A stretch of 64,000 bases of DNA from Clostridiales bacterium (GCA_020859985.1 JAJBVD010000034.1:186001-250000); one strand, 5' to 3'. Shown: positions 27,797-37,593, counted from the first letter of the stretch. A program made the numbers and translations. The notes: a model not told the origin generated them from the sequence alone.

Positions 27797-30277
27797 TCAC
27801 TCAATCTCCGTATTCAGATACGACACAAACCGGTTCCCGGCCGCCTCGAACAGCGCCAGACTGTCATTCGGTCCGTAGTAATAGGTCTCGGTCTCGCCCG
27901 GATTCAGAAGGATCAGGTTCCCATAATCGTCGTAGCCGGTGATGATCACACTGCCGGTCTCCGTGGCTGCGATCACCGCTTTGCCCTCGCTGACAAAATA
28001 GAGCACCTGATCCAGCGTACATCCGGTCAGATCCACGACATCCTGCCCAAGCGCTTCCTCCAGCACATCAACGTCCATCGTGCCGGTCTTTACAATGTCC
28101 GGAATCTTGTCAAGGCTGATGCTCGCTTCGTCCGCCTGATTACCGCGCTCCCAAACATATTCTTTCGCGTCATTGATCACCACGCCCACCATCTCGTCAG
28201 CGCGAAGGATCGCCTCTACCGCGGTCGTCCAGCAGCTCTCCAGACTTCCGCCTGCGTATACATAGTATAGCTTTTCTTTCTCCGTATTTGCCGGGATTTC
28301 CACGGATACGCTGCTGCTCTCCGAAGTGAATTTTCCGGTCACCACCTGCGGATTTTCATCCGTGATCGTGGTGCCGACACGCAGCAGAATCTCGGTCTGC
28401 TTTACATCGTCCGTCTCTGTCGCGATGCCGTACTCGACATTATCCTCTGTATTCGTACTGACGATCGTATCGGATGTCGTCTCGATGAATTCCCCGTCCG
28501 ATTTTGCCACACGGGTGAGCGTCAGCAGGCTGTCCGACTGCGTCACCTCCGTCACATACGCCCCGGTCGGTGTATAGTTCTTAATAGCTTCGCCTTCCTC
28601 ATCCAGAATAACGAGCGTGTACATCGGGAACACCTCCGTGCCCTCGCTGGTACTGTCAATATCAGAAAGAAGCGCTACACCGTAAACCAGGTTTTCTTCC
28701 ATATAACATACCTGCCGGATGCGCTCGTTCTCACTACAGGTGGCTTCCCGGATTTCCCCCGTCTCCAGATCAATCGTGCAAAGAGTCTGGGAATTATAGC
28801 GTTCTCCCTCAGACAGCCAGCTGAAATACCGGTTCGACTTTGAGCTCGTATAGCAATCATTATTGACGCCGGTGATAACGCTCTCATACTCACCGGTCGC
28901 AAGATCAACCTGATATACAACATTTTCCAGCAAAAGATAGAAATACTGTCCGTCATCAGTCAGATAAGCCAGAGAATCAATATCCAGCTTCAGACTGTCA
29001 TAGGCCTCCATCGTGCGCACAAACAACAGCTCCTGAGACGTCGCCGAGGAGTCTTCATAATAGTACAGCGCGATGCCGTTTTCCCCCTCATGATCCCCGC
29101 GGTTCATATAGCCGGAGACGACATACCATACATCTCCGGATTCATCCACCCGGAGAATTTTTATATTATTCTGATCATAAAAATCCCGATAATCAATATT
29201 TTCCTCCTGCGCGAAATCAAACACGCAGGTCATCTTTCCGCCGTTGATCTCGTAGGTCCAGAGCGCGTTTTCCTGTACAAACGCCACCACGCTTTTATCC
29301 TCGTCAAACGCGTATTCCACATCACTGTCCGTAATACCAAGGTTGATGCCGCCGGATTCCAGCACGGTGCTGTCCGTGTTAAACACCTCGTCTGTCGTCC
29401 TGGTAAAATCCAGAAGATACACGCGCGTATCCGTATAGCGCAGACGGTAAAACTCCTTGACATTGTAGGTGCAGGTCACCCCTTCCTCATCCACGGCGGA
29501 AATCCGGTAAGAAAGCACAAAAGAGGCTGTCGTCCCGTTGATGTCGACCAGACTTGGCGTCGGCTTGTAGGCAATCTGCGGGTTCAGATCGCCCCACATC
29601 AGCTGCGCTACCGTATCATGGATGTCCATCGTCGCAAGCGTCTGGCTCGTGCCCGTCGTATCGTCCGGCTCCACCACTACGCCCAGCGAATCCTGATCCG
29701 TCTTATTGACACACTTCGCATAAAATCCGGTCACAAAATCCAGATAAGAGTCCAGATGAAGCCCGTCCTCCAGAAGCAGTCTGGTATAAAAATAAATGTC
29801 CCGTCCTCCCGCGGATACCTGAATTTTCAGAATATATTCCTGATTCAAAAGCATCTGGTTCTGGATCGTCAGCGTCGCGGCGAGATATCCGTCGTCATCC
29901 TCCGTGAGGTTAATCACGCTCGTATTCTCCAGTGACTCCGTACCGTCGAGAGAGAGCACCTCATAGGAAACACTCTCCACATTGGAGTCAAACGTCTGAA
30001 TCCGGATATCCAGCTCATGGCTCGCGTCAAGGATCGTCACCGTATCACGGATATAGTTGACATCCATCTCATAGGCGTACCCGTGCAGACAGTTGTAACT
30101 GACGTCATCGTTTTGCATGTAAACAAGCGGAAACGTCGAAGAGGACATCGCGGAGGATGTGTTCGGTGTCGTCTGGTTCAGTATCCTCGCAAACACATAC
30201 ACCGCTATAACAAATACTGCCAGCAGAACCAGCACACGGATGAGTGTATTTCTTATCGTTTTCAATATCTTCTGCAT
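27797..30277 (-). CDS. membrane-anchored extracytoplasmic protein with a degenerate C39-like C-terminal domain
   Basis: The 826-residue protein has one N-terminal membrane helix (about 12-30) and a large outside domain that reads like a beta-propeller or beta-sandwich (repeated short segments such as YLTDDGQYFYLLLENVVYQVDLATGEY). The last 140 residues (LESCWTTAVEAILRAD... LDQVLYFVSEGKAVIA... GSVIITGYDDYGNLILLNPG) follow the layout of papain-like C39_2 peptidases, with Cys at the helix start, but the expected catalytic His (usually GH before the strand) is Gly-Ser. I suggest a non-catalytic or altered peptidase-like domain. Function unknown. Confidence 0.7.
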   Translation of the reverse strand: MQKILKTIRNTLIRVLVLLAVFVIAVYVFARILNQTTPNTSSAMSSSTFPLVYMQNDDVSYNCLHGYAYEMDVNYIRDTVTILDASHELDIRIQTFDSNVESVSYEVLSLDGTESLENTSVINLTEDDDGYLAATLTIQNQMLLNQEYILKIQVSAGGRDIYFYTRLLLEDGLHLDSYLDFVTGFYAKCVNKTDQDSLGVVVEPDDTTGTSQTLATMDIHDTVAQLMWGDLNPQIAYKPTPSLVDINGTTASFVLSYRISAVDEEGVTCTYNVKEFYRLRYTDTRVYLLDFTRTTDEVFNTDSTVLESGGINLGITDSDVEYAFDEDKSVVAFVQENALWTYEINGGKMTCVFDFAQEENIDYRDFYDQNNIKILRVDESGDVWYVVSGYMNRGDHEGENGIALYYYEDSSATSQELLFVRTMEAYDSLKLDIDSLAYLTDDGQYFYLLLENVVYQVDLATGEYESVITGVNNDCYTSSKSNRYFSWLSEGERYNSQTLCTIDLETGEIREATCSENERIRQVCYMEENLVYGVALLSDIDSTSEGTEVFPMYTLVILDEEGEAIKNYTPTGAYVTEVTQSDSLLTLTRVAKSDGEFIETTSDTIVSTNTEDNVEYGIATETDDVKQTEILLRVGTTITDENPQVVTGKFTSESSSVSVEIPANTEKEKLYYVYAGGSLESCWTTAVEAILRADEMVGVVINDAKEYVWERGNQADEASISLDKIPDIVKTGTMDVDVLEEALGQDVVDLTGCTLDQVLYFVSEGKAVIAATETGSVIITGYDDYGNLILLNPGETETYYYGPNDSLALFEAAGNRFVSYLNTEIE

Positions 30278-30450
30278 ATAAATTTCTCCTGGAAATATGG
30301 TATACTCCGGACAATTCTAAAAGTCCTCAAAAAACGTGTTCATACATTTTTCCAGTATACTATCTCACCGGAAAAAAAGCCACTGGTTTTTTAGAACGAT
30401 TTCCTTTCCCCGGCATATAATAATGCAATGGAATATCTGCAGGTGCGGTT

Positions 30451-30993
30451 ATGGGTTATTTTAATGATAAAAGAAAAAAGGAATCATTCACAAAAGATGC
30501 GGCGCGTGTGCCGGTAAATACTGCTGAGAAAACCGGTTTTCCGCAAGAAGACAGAACCGGGATGAAATCTGCCTGCGCTGCCTGTGCCAGTGGAAAACCT
30601 TCTGGTGACACAGGTTTCAGGAAACCTGCGGGCGGTTTCGGTTCCGGTGAAGAAATCTATGGCACTGCATGCATGGGCATGCTGCCCGCAGGCGAACTTT
30701 CGGAAGAGCGGGACTTCCGCATGCTGCAGGGAATGTACCCGAATGAGGCGAAAGAACTGCTGGAGCTGGTCGGGGAAGAATGCGACCGGCTGGAATATGA
30801 AGGGAGCCCCATGTTTGATGAATATCCGGACTATACGACCATCTATACATTGCAAAAAAGGATTGCCGACGCGGCACGAAAAAAAGCAGGCAGTGACAGC
30901 GCGCCGGAAGACCTCATCCGGGTGATGCTGCTGCAGGAAATGCACCGCCGAAGATCGCGCTACAGAGCCTGCAGGGGCGTAAACGCGCTGTGA
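30451..30993 (+). CDS. conserved hypothetical protein
   Basis: The 180-residue protein has a low-complexity N-terminal half and a better ordered C-terminal half (MYPNEAKELLELVGEECDRLEYEGSPMFDEYPD), which resembles a small helical protein commonly seen in Lachnospiraceae with no known function. TATAAT at about 30416-30421 lies upstream. Within the N-terminal half CAGGTTTC-AG-GAAACCTG (30619-30636) forms a perfect hairpin in coding sequence. Confidence 0.65.
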   Translation: MGYFNDKRKKESFTKDAARVPVNTAEKTGFPQEDRTGMKSACAACASGKPSGDTGFRKPAGGFGSGEEIYGTACMGMLPAGELSEERDFRMLQGMYPNEAKELLELVGEECDRLEYEGSPMFDEYPDYTTIYTLQKRIADAARKKAGSDSAPEDLIRVMLLQEMHRRRSRYRACRGVNAL

Positions 30994-31079
30994 TATAACA
31001 GCACTCCTTTACAGCCTGAATCATTCGATGCCTGAGCCGGAATTCTCTGTTGCAGATATACCTGCGAAGGCGGGAGAAT

Positions 31080-32414
31080 TCATGCAGAGACTTCTCCGCT
31101 CATACTTTTGCGGTAAAAAAGGACGGACAAAGCGGTTCCGATGGTCCATCCAATCGGCCATGCGCACCAGATTCCGGTCGAGCCGAGGACGGTTCCGGAC
31201 AAAAGGACGGCGAGCGAGACGCGGAGGATCAGGTCGGTAAACGTGGAGATCATAAACAGTTTCATCAGGCTGGCGCCCTTAAGGATTCCATCCGCGACGA
31301 GTTTGACTGAGACAATAAAGTAAAACGGCGAAAGGATCCGCAGGTAGGTTATGCCGGTCTGCAGCGCGACAGCCGTCGGCTCATCCAGGAAGAGATACAG
31401 CAGGTATTTGCCAAATACAAGGTACAGAAGAACAATAGGCACGCTCAGCATCCAGACCATTTTGACTCCGGCGCGGAAGCCGTCCTTAATGCGCGAATGT
31501 TTGCCCGCGCCGATGTTCTGGGCGGTGAAGTTGGAGATGCCGTTACCAAGTGTAGTGAATGAGGTAATCACCAGATTGTTCAGCTTTACAGAAGCGGAAT
31601 ATCCCGCCATAACGCCGGTGCCGAAGCTGTTAATGACGCCCTGGATGATTATGTTGCCCACGGAAATAAAGCTCTGCTGCAGAATGCTTGGAATCGCGAT
31701 CACGGCAAAGCGTTTCAGAAGACGGAACGAAAACAGAGGCGCTTTTTGCGTATGGGGGATCGCGTTTAAACGGCGCAGAACCACGAGGACGGACAGGATG
31801 CAGCTGACACCCTGGCAGAGAAAGGTCGCCCACGCGACGCCCGCGACCCCCATATGAAACGCCGTCACAAAAAGAATATCGACCGCGATGTTGGAGGTTG
31901 ACGACGCAGCCAGAAACCAAAAGGGTGTTTTCGAATCGCCCAGCGCAGAAAAAATACCGGTCGAGATATTATAGAAAAAGACAAACGGAAGCCCCCAGAT
32001 GTAGATGTTCAGATACAGCTTTGAGTCTGAGAAGACATCATCGGGCGTGTTGATCAGGCGCAGCAGCTGCCCGCAGCTTATAAGGCCAATCAGCATCAGC
32101 AGAACGCAGAGGATGGCGCTGGCGATCCATGCGGTGGAGACCGCGGTCTTTAAATTTCCGTAATCATGCGCGCCGAACAGCTGTGAGACGACGACGGAAC
32201 AGCCGATGTTGCAGCCGAACGCGAACGCCAGAAAGATCAGCGTCACCTCGTAACTGTTGCCGACGGCGGCCAGCGCAGCTTCTCCGATGAATTTGCCCGC
32301 GACGAGACTGTCAGCAATGTTGTAAAGCTGCTGAAAAATAATGCTGCCAAAAAGCGGCAGGCAGAATTGCCAGAGAACCTTTTCCGGGTTTCCTGTAGTC
32401 AGATCTTTGTTCAT
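31080..32414 (-). CDS. MATE-family multidrug/toxin efflux transporter
   Basis: At 444 residues with twelve predicted membrane helices, it has the NorM/DinF-type pattern (LFGSIIFQQLYNIADSLVAGKFIGEAALAAVG at the start, repeated in the second half). MATE proteins export cationic drugs or metabolites using Na+ or H+ gradients. ATG at 32414 follows AGAGGGAG. It converges on the hypothetical gene at 30451 and diverges from argG. Confidence 0.92.
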   Translation of the reverse strand: MNKDLTTGNPEKVLWQFCLPLFGSIIFQQLYNIADSLVAGKFIGEAALAAVGNSYEVTLIFLAFAFGCNIGCSVVVSQLFGAHDYGNLKTAVSTAWIASAILCVLLMLIGLISCGQLLRLINTPDDVFSDSKLYLNIYIWGLPFVFFYNISTGIFSALGDSKTPFWFLAASSTSNIAVDILFVTAFHMGVAGVAWATFLCQGVSCILSVLVVLRRLNAIPHTQKAPLFSFRLLKRFAVIAIPSILQQSFISVGNIIIQGVINSFGTGVMAGYSASVKLNNLVITSFTTLGNGISNFTAQNIGAGKHSRIKDGFRAGVKMVWMLSVPIVLLYLVFGKYLLYLFLDEPTAVALQTGITYLRILSPFYFIVSVKLVADGILKGASLMKLFMISTFTDLILRVSLAVLLSGTVLGSTGIWCAWPIGWTIGTALSVLFYRKSMSGEVSA

Positions 32415-32805
32415 GAACGTTTACTCCCTCTTCTGTTGAATTTGCATAGTCCGTAATTTCGGTTTGTAAGTGCTCAGGTTCTTTACAGTGATTCCGATTT
32501 TCTCCTGAAAATCACACCGTTCCTCATTATATGCAGTCCGATGCCAAATTGCAATATATCAAAAAAATATAAGCTTTCAGAATGTGCGGCGGTTTTGAAG
32601 CATTGCCGCGAGTGAACTGGAACGTATGCTGACTGGTTAATTCCCGCTTGCATAATCGAAGCGGTTGCGGTATATTGAACGAAGCATAAATGATTGCGTT
32701 TCCGATGCGGCAGGGGCGTTTTCTCATCTTCTGCCCTTCTGCGCCGGTGTTCCGGCCACATCCCGGCAGCGTAATCATGGAAGAAACGACAGGAGGAAGG
32801 ATATT
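32415..32805. other. 391-bp divergent intergenic region between MATE and argG
   Basis: The gap contains the argG promoter (listed separately) and a leader of about 120 nt. I see no ARG box, T-box or riboswitch that I can defend. Confidence 0.6.
32648..32676 (+). promoter_or_regulatory. sigma-A promoter of argG
   Basis: TTGCAT (32648-32653), 17-nt spacer, TATATT (32671-32676). Transcription would start near 32683, about 120 nt before the argG ATG. Confidence 0.6.
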
Positions 32806-34029
32806 ATGAAAGAAAAAGTAGTTCTGGCATACTCAGGCGGGCTGGACACAACCGCGATCATCCCGTGGCTGAAAGAGAATTTTGACTACGATGTCGTCTG
32901 CTGCTGCATCGACGTCGGACAGGGCAACGAGCTGGACGGCCTGGATGAGCGCGCAAAGCTTTCCGGCGCATCCAAGCTGTATATTGAAAATATTGTCGAT
33001 GAGTTCTGCGACGATTTCGTTATGCCGTGCGTCAAGGCCGGCGCGGTGTATGAGCACAAATATCTGCTCGGCACGTCGATGGCCCGTCCGGCTATCGCGA
33101 AAAAGCTGGTCGAGATCGCGCGCAAGGAGAATGCGGTGGCGATCTGCCACGGCGCAACCGGCAAGGGCAATGACCAGATTCGTTTTGAGCTTGGCATCAA
33201 GGCACTCGCTCCGGACATCAAGATCATCGCTCCGTGGCGTATGACCGATGTGTGGACCATGCAGTCCCGCGAGGATGAGATTGAATACTGTGAAAAGCAC
33301 GGCATCCATCTTCCGTTCGCACAGGATTCCAGCTACAGCCGCGACCGCAACCTCTGGCACATCAGCCACGAAGGACTGGAGCTTGAGGATCCGGCCAACG
33401 AGCCGAATTACGACCACATGCTGGTGCTCGGCGTGACGCCGGAAAAAGCGCCGGATCAGGGCGAATATGTGACCATGACCTTTGAGGCTGGTATTCCGAA
33501 GACGCTGAACGGCCGTGAGATGAAGGTATCCGAGATCATCACCGAGCTGAACGCCCTTGGCGGCAAGCACGGCATCGGTATTGTGGACATCGTCGAGAAC
33601 CGTGTAGTCGGAATGAAGTCCCGCGGCGTCTATGAGACTCCGGGCGGCACGATCCTGATGGCGGCTCACGAGCAGCTTGAAGAGCTGATTCTCGACCGCG
33701 AGACACTGGAATGGAAGAAAAAACTCGGCAGCCAGTTCGCACAGACCGTCTATGAGGGCAAATGGTTTACCCCGCTGCGCGAGGCAATTCAGGCGTTTGT
33801 CGACGTGACGCAGGAAAATGTGACCGGCGAGGTGAAGTTCAAGCTCTACAAGGGCAACATCATCAAGGCCGGAACGACCTCCCCGTACTCTCTGTACAAC
33901 GAGTCTCTGGCCTCCTTCACGACCGGCGACCTGTACGACCACCACGACGCGGACGGCTTCATCACTCTGTTCGGCCTGCCGCTGAAGGTGCGCGCGATGA
34001 AGAAAGCGGAGCTGGAAAATAAGAAGTAA
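32806..34029 (+). CDS. argG: argininosuccinate synthase
   Basis: The 407-residue enzyme joins citrulline and aspartate with ATP in arginine synthesis. It has the PP-loop [18 protein letters not shown] at the start, [15 protein letters not shown], and the citrulline/aspartate-binding [18 protein letters not shown] at 32806 is preceded by AGGAGGAAGG; the longer open frame from 32665 has no ribosome binding site. No other arginine gene lies next to it. Confidence 0.97.
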   Translation: MKEKVVLAYSGGLDTTAIIPWLKENFDYDVVCCCIDVGQGNELDGLDERAKLSGASKLYIENIVDEFCDDFVMPCVKAGAVYEHKYLLGTSMARPAIAKKLVEIARKENAVAICHGATGKGNDQIRFELGIKALAPDIKIIAPWRMTDVWTMQSREDEIEYCEKHGIHLPFAQDSSYSRDRNLWHISHEGLELEDPANEPNYDHMLVLGVTPEKAPDQGEYVTMTFEAGIPKTLNGREMKVSEIITELNALGGKHGIGIVDIVENRVVGMKSRGVYETPGGTILMAAHEQLEELILDRETLEWKKKLGSQFAQTVYEGKWFTPLREAIQAFVDVTQENVTGEVKFKLYKGNIIKAGTTSPYSLYNESLASFTTGDLYDHHDADGFITLFGLPLKVRAMKKAELENKK

Positions 34030-34060
34030 AAAGCAAAAACCTGTTCCAAAATAAATACTC

Positions 34061-34104
34061 TTCCCCGTGCTTCGTGCTTTTCTGCGCAGGCATGGGGAAA
34101 TTTT
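34061..34104 (+). terminator. candidate terminator after argG
   Basis: TTCCCCGTGC and GCATGGGGAA form a 10-bp stem with G-T wobble around a 20-nt loop, followed by ATTTTG. Confidence 0.45.
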
Positions 34105-34127
34105 GACAGGATATAAGGAAATTTTTT

Positions 34128-34973
34128 ATGCTCATATCGGGATTGCAAAAACTGACCTTACTGGATTACCCCGGCAGGGTCGCCTGCACTGTATTTTTAG
34201 GCGGCTGTGATTTTCGCTGCCCATTTTGTCATAACAGTGAACTGATCGGTAGCACGCCTGCGGCATTCCCTCCCGCAGCCCGGCGAGAGAATACTTTTTC
34301 TGCCCAAAAAAGAGAGGCTGCTGCTCCCGGCACGGAGACGATCTCCGAGGAGGAATTTTTTGCATTTCTTGAAAAGCGCCGCGGTCTGCTGGACGGCGTG
34401 GCGGTGACAGGTGGAGAACCCACGCTCTACCGTGACCTGCCGGAATTTCTTGCACGAATTCATGATATGGGATTTGCCGTCAAGCTGGATACCAACGGCA
34501 ACCATCCGCAGATGCTGAAGCAGCTTCTGGATGCCGGACTTGTCGATTATGTGGCAATGGATATTAAAAATTCTCCGCAACGCTATGGCAAGACGATTGG
34601 AATCCCGGGATTTGATCTTTCCAATATCAGCGCCAGCATTTCTCTCCTGATGAACGGAGCGAAGCGCCCGCGAAACGCGCAGCGTTTTCTGCATCGCAGG
34701 CGCGACCTGCCGCCGCAGCGCAGCGAGAGGGCATTTCCACCGGACTATGAATTCCGCACCACGGTCGTGAAGGAATTTCATGACGACAATGTCTTCCCGG
34801 AGATCGGGCAGTGGATTCAGGGCGCGAAGCGCTATTACCTGCAATGCTTTGTCGACCGCGATACCGTGCTGCAGGAAGGACTGCATGCGCCCTCCGGAAA
34901 GGATCTGCAGCGATATGTAGAGCTTGTCCGGCCTTATGTAGATAAAGTAGAGATTCGCGGAGTTTCCTTATAA
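34128..34973 (+). CDS. nrdG: anaerobic ribonucleotide reductase activating protein, with in-frame palindromic insert
   Basis: The radical SAM iron-sulfur enzyme (281 residues) generates the glycyl radical in NrdD. It has LTLLDYPGRVACTVFL, the cluster motif CDFRCPFC (27-34) and VTGGEPTL. Two segments exceed the family pattern: about residues 45-72 (PAARRENTFSAQKREAAAPG) and residues 179-205, encoded by the 75-bp palindromic element at 34664-34738 and inserted just before DYEFRTTVVKEFH. The frame is kept in both. nrdD follows, but a terminator and a new promoter lie between. Confidence 0.93.
   Translation: MLISGLQKLTLLDYPGRVACTVFLGGCDFRCPFCHNSELIGSTPAAFPPAARRENTFSAQKREAAAPGTETISEEEFFAFLEKRRGLLDGVAVTGGEPTLYRDLPEFLARIHDMGFAVKLDTNGNHPQMLKQLLDAGLVDYVAMDIKNSPQRYGKTIGIPGFDLSNISASISLLMNGAKRPRNAQRFLHRRRDLPPQRSERAFPPDYEFRTTVVKEFHDDNVFPEIGQWIQGAKRYYLQCFVDRDTVLQEGLHAPSGKDLQRYVELVRPYVDKVEIRGVSL
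34664..34738 (+). mobile_element. 75-bp palindromic element inside nrdG
   Basis: 71 of 75 positions match 38448-38522 inside rimO. Internal structure: the hairpin AAACGC-GCA-GCGTTT; an enclosing stem (GCGCCTGC/GCAGGCGC in the rimO copy, one mismatch here); then GCAGG/CCTGC and a GC-rich end. Length is 25 codons with no stop in the frame used. Translated here as RNAQRFLHRRRDLPPQRSE. Confidence 0.85.
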
Positions 34974-34988
34974 AAATCGTAACTATTC

Positions 34989-35018
34989 AGAGCGGCAGAC
35001 TATATGCCGCTCTTTTTC
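34989..35018 (+). terminator. intrinsic terminator after nrdG
   Basis: AGAGCGGCA-GACTATA-TGCCGCTCT followed by TTTTTC: a 9-bp perfect stem with T run. Confidence 0.85.
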
Positions 35019-35052
35019 GAACCACATCTTGTATACATTTGAAAACATTTCA

Positions 35053-35089
35053 ACAATATATTGATTTTCTTTTTCCCCCGTGATACAAT
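35053..35089 (+). promoter_or_regulatory. nrdD promoter with a possible NrdR box
   Basis: TTGATT (35061-35066), 17-nt spacer, TACAAT (35084-35089). The AT-rich palindrome ACAATATATTGA (35053-35064) overlaps the -35 region and partly resembles the NrdR box consensus, so repression by NrdR is possible. The promoter is well formed; the operator is a guess. Confidence 0.5.
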
Positions 35090-35177
35090 GATTCTGCTCG
35101 CGCCCAAAGCAGACCTTTTTGTGGGACAGCGGGCGGCAGCACAACTCAAAAGAGATATCTGTTCAGGGGAGGTTTTT

Positions 35178-37565
35178 ATGTACCAGGTCAAAAAACGAGA
35201 CGGCACAATCGCCGAATTTCATATTAACAAAATCAGCGTAGCGATCACGAAAGCCTTTGACGCCGAGGGCAAGCAGTACCATCCGAGCGTCATTGATATG
35301 CTGGCACTGCGCACGACAGCGGACTTTGACGGCAAGATCCGCGACGGCTTTATTTCCGTGGAGGACATTCAGGACAGCGTGGAGAAGGTGCTCTCTGAAG
35401 CCGGCTATGCGGATGTGGCGAAGTCTTATATTCTCTACCGCAAGCAGCGGGAGAAGCTTCGCAATATCAATTCCACCATGTTAAATTATAAGGATCTGGT
35501 CGATGATTATCTTCAGATCAACGACTGGCGTGTCAAGGAGAATTCCACGGTCACTTATTCTGTGGGCGGACTGATCCTGTCCAACTCCGGCGCGATCACG
35601 GCCAACTACTGGCTCTCCGAGGTCTATGATCCGGAGATTGCAGAAGCACATCGCTCAGCAGCGATTCATCTACACGATCTGTCGATGCTGACCGGCTACT
35701 GTGCGGGTTGGAGCTTAAAACAGCTCATTCAGGAAGGCCTGGGCGGCGTTCCCGGAAAGATCACCTCCTCACCGGCATCCCATCTGAGCACACTCTGCAA
35801 TCAGATGGTGAATTTTCTCGGCATCATGCAGAACGAGTGGGCCGGAGCACAGGCTTTTTCCTCTTTTGATACCTATCTGGCGCCGTTTGTACGCACGGAT
35901 CATCTGGATCAGAAGGAAGTCAAGCAGTGTGTGCAGTCCTTTATTTATGGTGTAAATACGCCTTCCCGCTGGGGTACACAGGCACCGTTCTCAAACATTA
36001 CGCTGGACTGGGTGGTTCCGAACGACCTGAAGAATCTTCCCGCGATCGTCGGCGGCAAGGAACAGGATTTCACCTACGGCGACTGCCAGAAGGAAATGGA
36101 TATGATCAACAAGGCCTTCATTGAGATCATGATTGAGGGCGACGCAAATGGCCGCGGATTCCAGTATCCGATCCCGACCTATTCAATCACGAAGGATTTT
36201 GACTGGAGTGACACGGAAAATAACCGCCTCCTTTTTGAGATGACCGCGAAATACGGCACCCCGTATTTTTCCAACTACATCAACTCCGACATGGAGCCGA
36301 GTGATGTGCGCTCCATGTGCTGCCGTCTGCGTCTGGATCTTCGCGAGCTGCGCAAAAAATCCGGCGGCTTTTTCGGCTCCGGAGAATCGACAGGTTCGGT
36401 CGGCGTCGTCACGATCAACCTGCCGCGTATCGCGTACCTGGCAGAAAATGAAGCGGATTTCTATGCGCGTCTGGACAAGCTGATGGACATCGCCGCGCGC
36501 AGCCTGAAGACAAAGCGCACCGTTATTACCAAGCTTCTGGACGCAGGGCTTTATCCGTATACAAAGCGCTATCTCGGCTCCTTTGACAACCATTTCTCCA
36601 CGATCGGTCTCATCGGCATGAACGAGGCCGGACTGAACGCAAAGTGGCTACGGGCGGATCTGACACACCCGGAGACGCAGAAATTCGCAAAAGATGTGCT
36701 GAACCACATGCGCGAACGCCTGTCCGATTATCAGGAGCAGTACGGCGACCTGTACAATCTGGAAGCGACCCCGGCAGAGTCCACGACTTACCGCTTCGCG
36801 AAACACGACAAGGCGGAGTTTCCGGACATCATCACGGCAAATGAGAACGGGACACCGTACTACACCAACTCCAGCCATCTGCCAGTGGGCTATACCGAGG
36901 ACATTTTCTCGGCGCTCGATGTGCAGGATGATCTGCAAACACTCTACACCTCCGGCACTGTGTTCCACGCATTCCTCGGTGAGAAGCTGCCCGGCTGGCA
37001 GTCCGCCGCGGCCCTTGTCCGGAAGATTGCAGAGAATTACAAGCTGCCCTATTACACGATCAGCCCCACCTACTCCGTGTGCAAAAATCACGGCTATCTC
37101 TCCGGCGAGGTCTACACCTGCCCGCACTGCGGTGAAAAGACAGAGGTCTACAGCCGCATCACAGGCTACTATCGTCCGGTGCAGAACTGGAATGACGGCA
37201 AATCGCAGGAATTTAAAGACCGCAAGACCTACGACATCGGTGCGTCTCGGTTGAAAAAGAAGACATCCGCAGCTGCTTCGGCTCCGGTCTCAGATTGTTC
37301 AGTTTCAGATGTTCCGGCCTCAAATGCTCTGCTCTTTGTCAGCTCTTCCTGCCCGAACTGCAAGGCAGCGATGGCTCTGCTCGACCAGAATGCGATTGCT
37401 TATGAGAAAGTGACTGCTGACGAGCATATAGATCTGGTGAACCGCTTCGGCATCCGTCAGGCACCTACGCTGGTGCTGGTACATGGGGATCAGTTCCAGG
37501 CGTTGAGAGGAGTGTCCGACATCAACGGATATCTGATGTCACAGAAGAGTAAACGCAGCGCGTGA
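35178..37565 (+). CDS. nrdD: anaerobic (class III) ribonucleoside-triphosphate reductase with C-terminal redoxin domain
   Basis: The 795-residue protein reduces ribonucleotides without oxygen. It begins MYQVKKRDGTIAEF (ATP-cone) and has the large barrel with HLHDL-type and FGSGESTGSVGVVTINLPRIAY segments, the zinc site CKNHGYLSGEVYTCPHCG and the glycyl-radical loop RITGYYRPVQNW. After a Ser/Ala-rich linker, the last 75 residues form a thioredoxin/glutaredoxin-like domain (FVSSSCPNCKAAM active site CPNC; RQAPTLVLV with the cis-Pro). ATG at 35178 follows GGGGAGG; the frame open to 35061 includes the promoter. A fused redoxin suggests a redoxin-using NrdD subtype instead of the formate-using one. 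Confidence 0.95.
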   Translation: MYQVKKRDGTIAEFHINKISVAITKAFDAEGKQYHPSVIDMLALRTTADFDGKIRDGFISVEDIQDSVEKVLSEAGYADVAKSYILYRKQREKLRNINSTMLNYKDLVDDYLQINDWRVKENSTVTYSVGGLILSNSGAITANYWLSEVYDPEIAEAHRSAAIHLHDLSMLTGYCAGWSLKQLIQEGLGGVPGKITSSPASHLSTLCNQMVNFLGIMQNEWAGAQAFSSFDTYLAPFVRTDHLDQKEVKQCVQSFIYGVNTPSRWGTQAPFSNITLDWVVPNDLKNLPAIVGGKEQDFTYGDCQKEMDMINKAFIEIMIEGDANGRGFQYPIPTYSITKDFDWSDTENNRLLFEMTAKYGTPYFSNYINSDMEPSDVRSMCCRLRLDLRELRKKSGGFFGSGESTGSVGVVTINLPRIAYLAENEADFYARLDKLMDIAARSLKTKRTVITKLLDAGLYPYTKRYLGSFDNHFSTIGLIGMNEAGLNAKWLRADLTHPETQKFAKDVLNHMRERLSDYQEQYGDLYNLEATPAESTTYRFAKHDKAEFPDIITANENGTPYYTNSSHLPVGYTEDIFSALDVQDDLQTLYTSGTVFHAFLGEKLPGWQSAAALVRKIAENYKLPYYTISPTYSVCKNHGYLSGEVYTCPHCGEKTEVYSRITGYYRPVQNWNDGKSQEFKDRKTYDIGASRLKKKTSAAASAPVSDCSVSDVPASNALLFVSSSCPNCKAAMALLDQNAIAYEKVTADEHIDLVNRFGIRQAPTLVLVHGDQFQALRGVSDINGYLMSQKSKRSA

Positions 37566-37593
37566 TCAATTGCAAATACATTCCCGTTAAACG

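Noticed and set aside
32833-33945. 370-codon minus-strand open frame
   Set aside because: Exact antisense of argG with no motif; a shadow of biased codon use.
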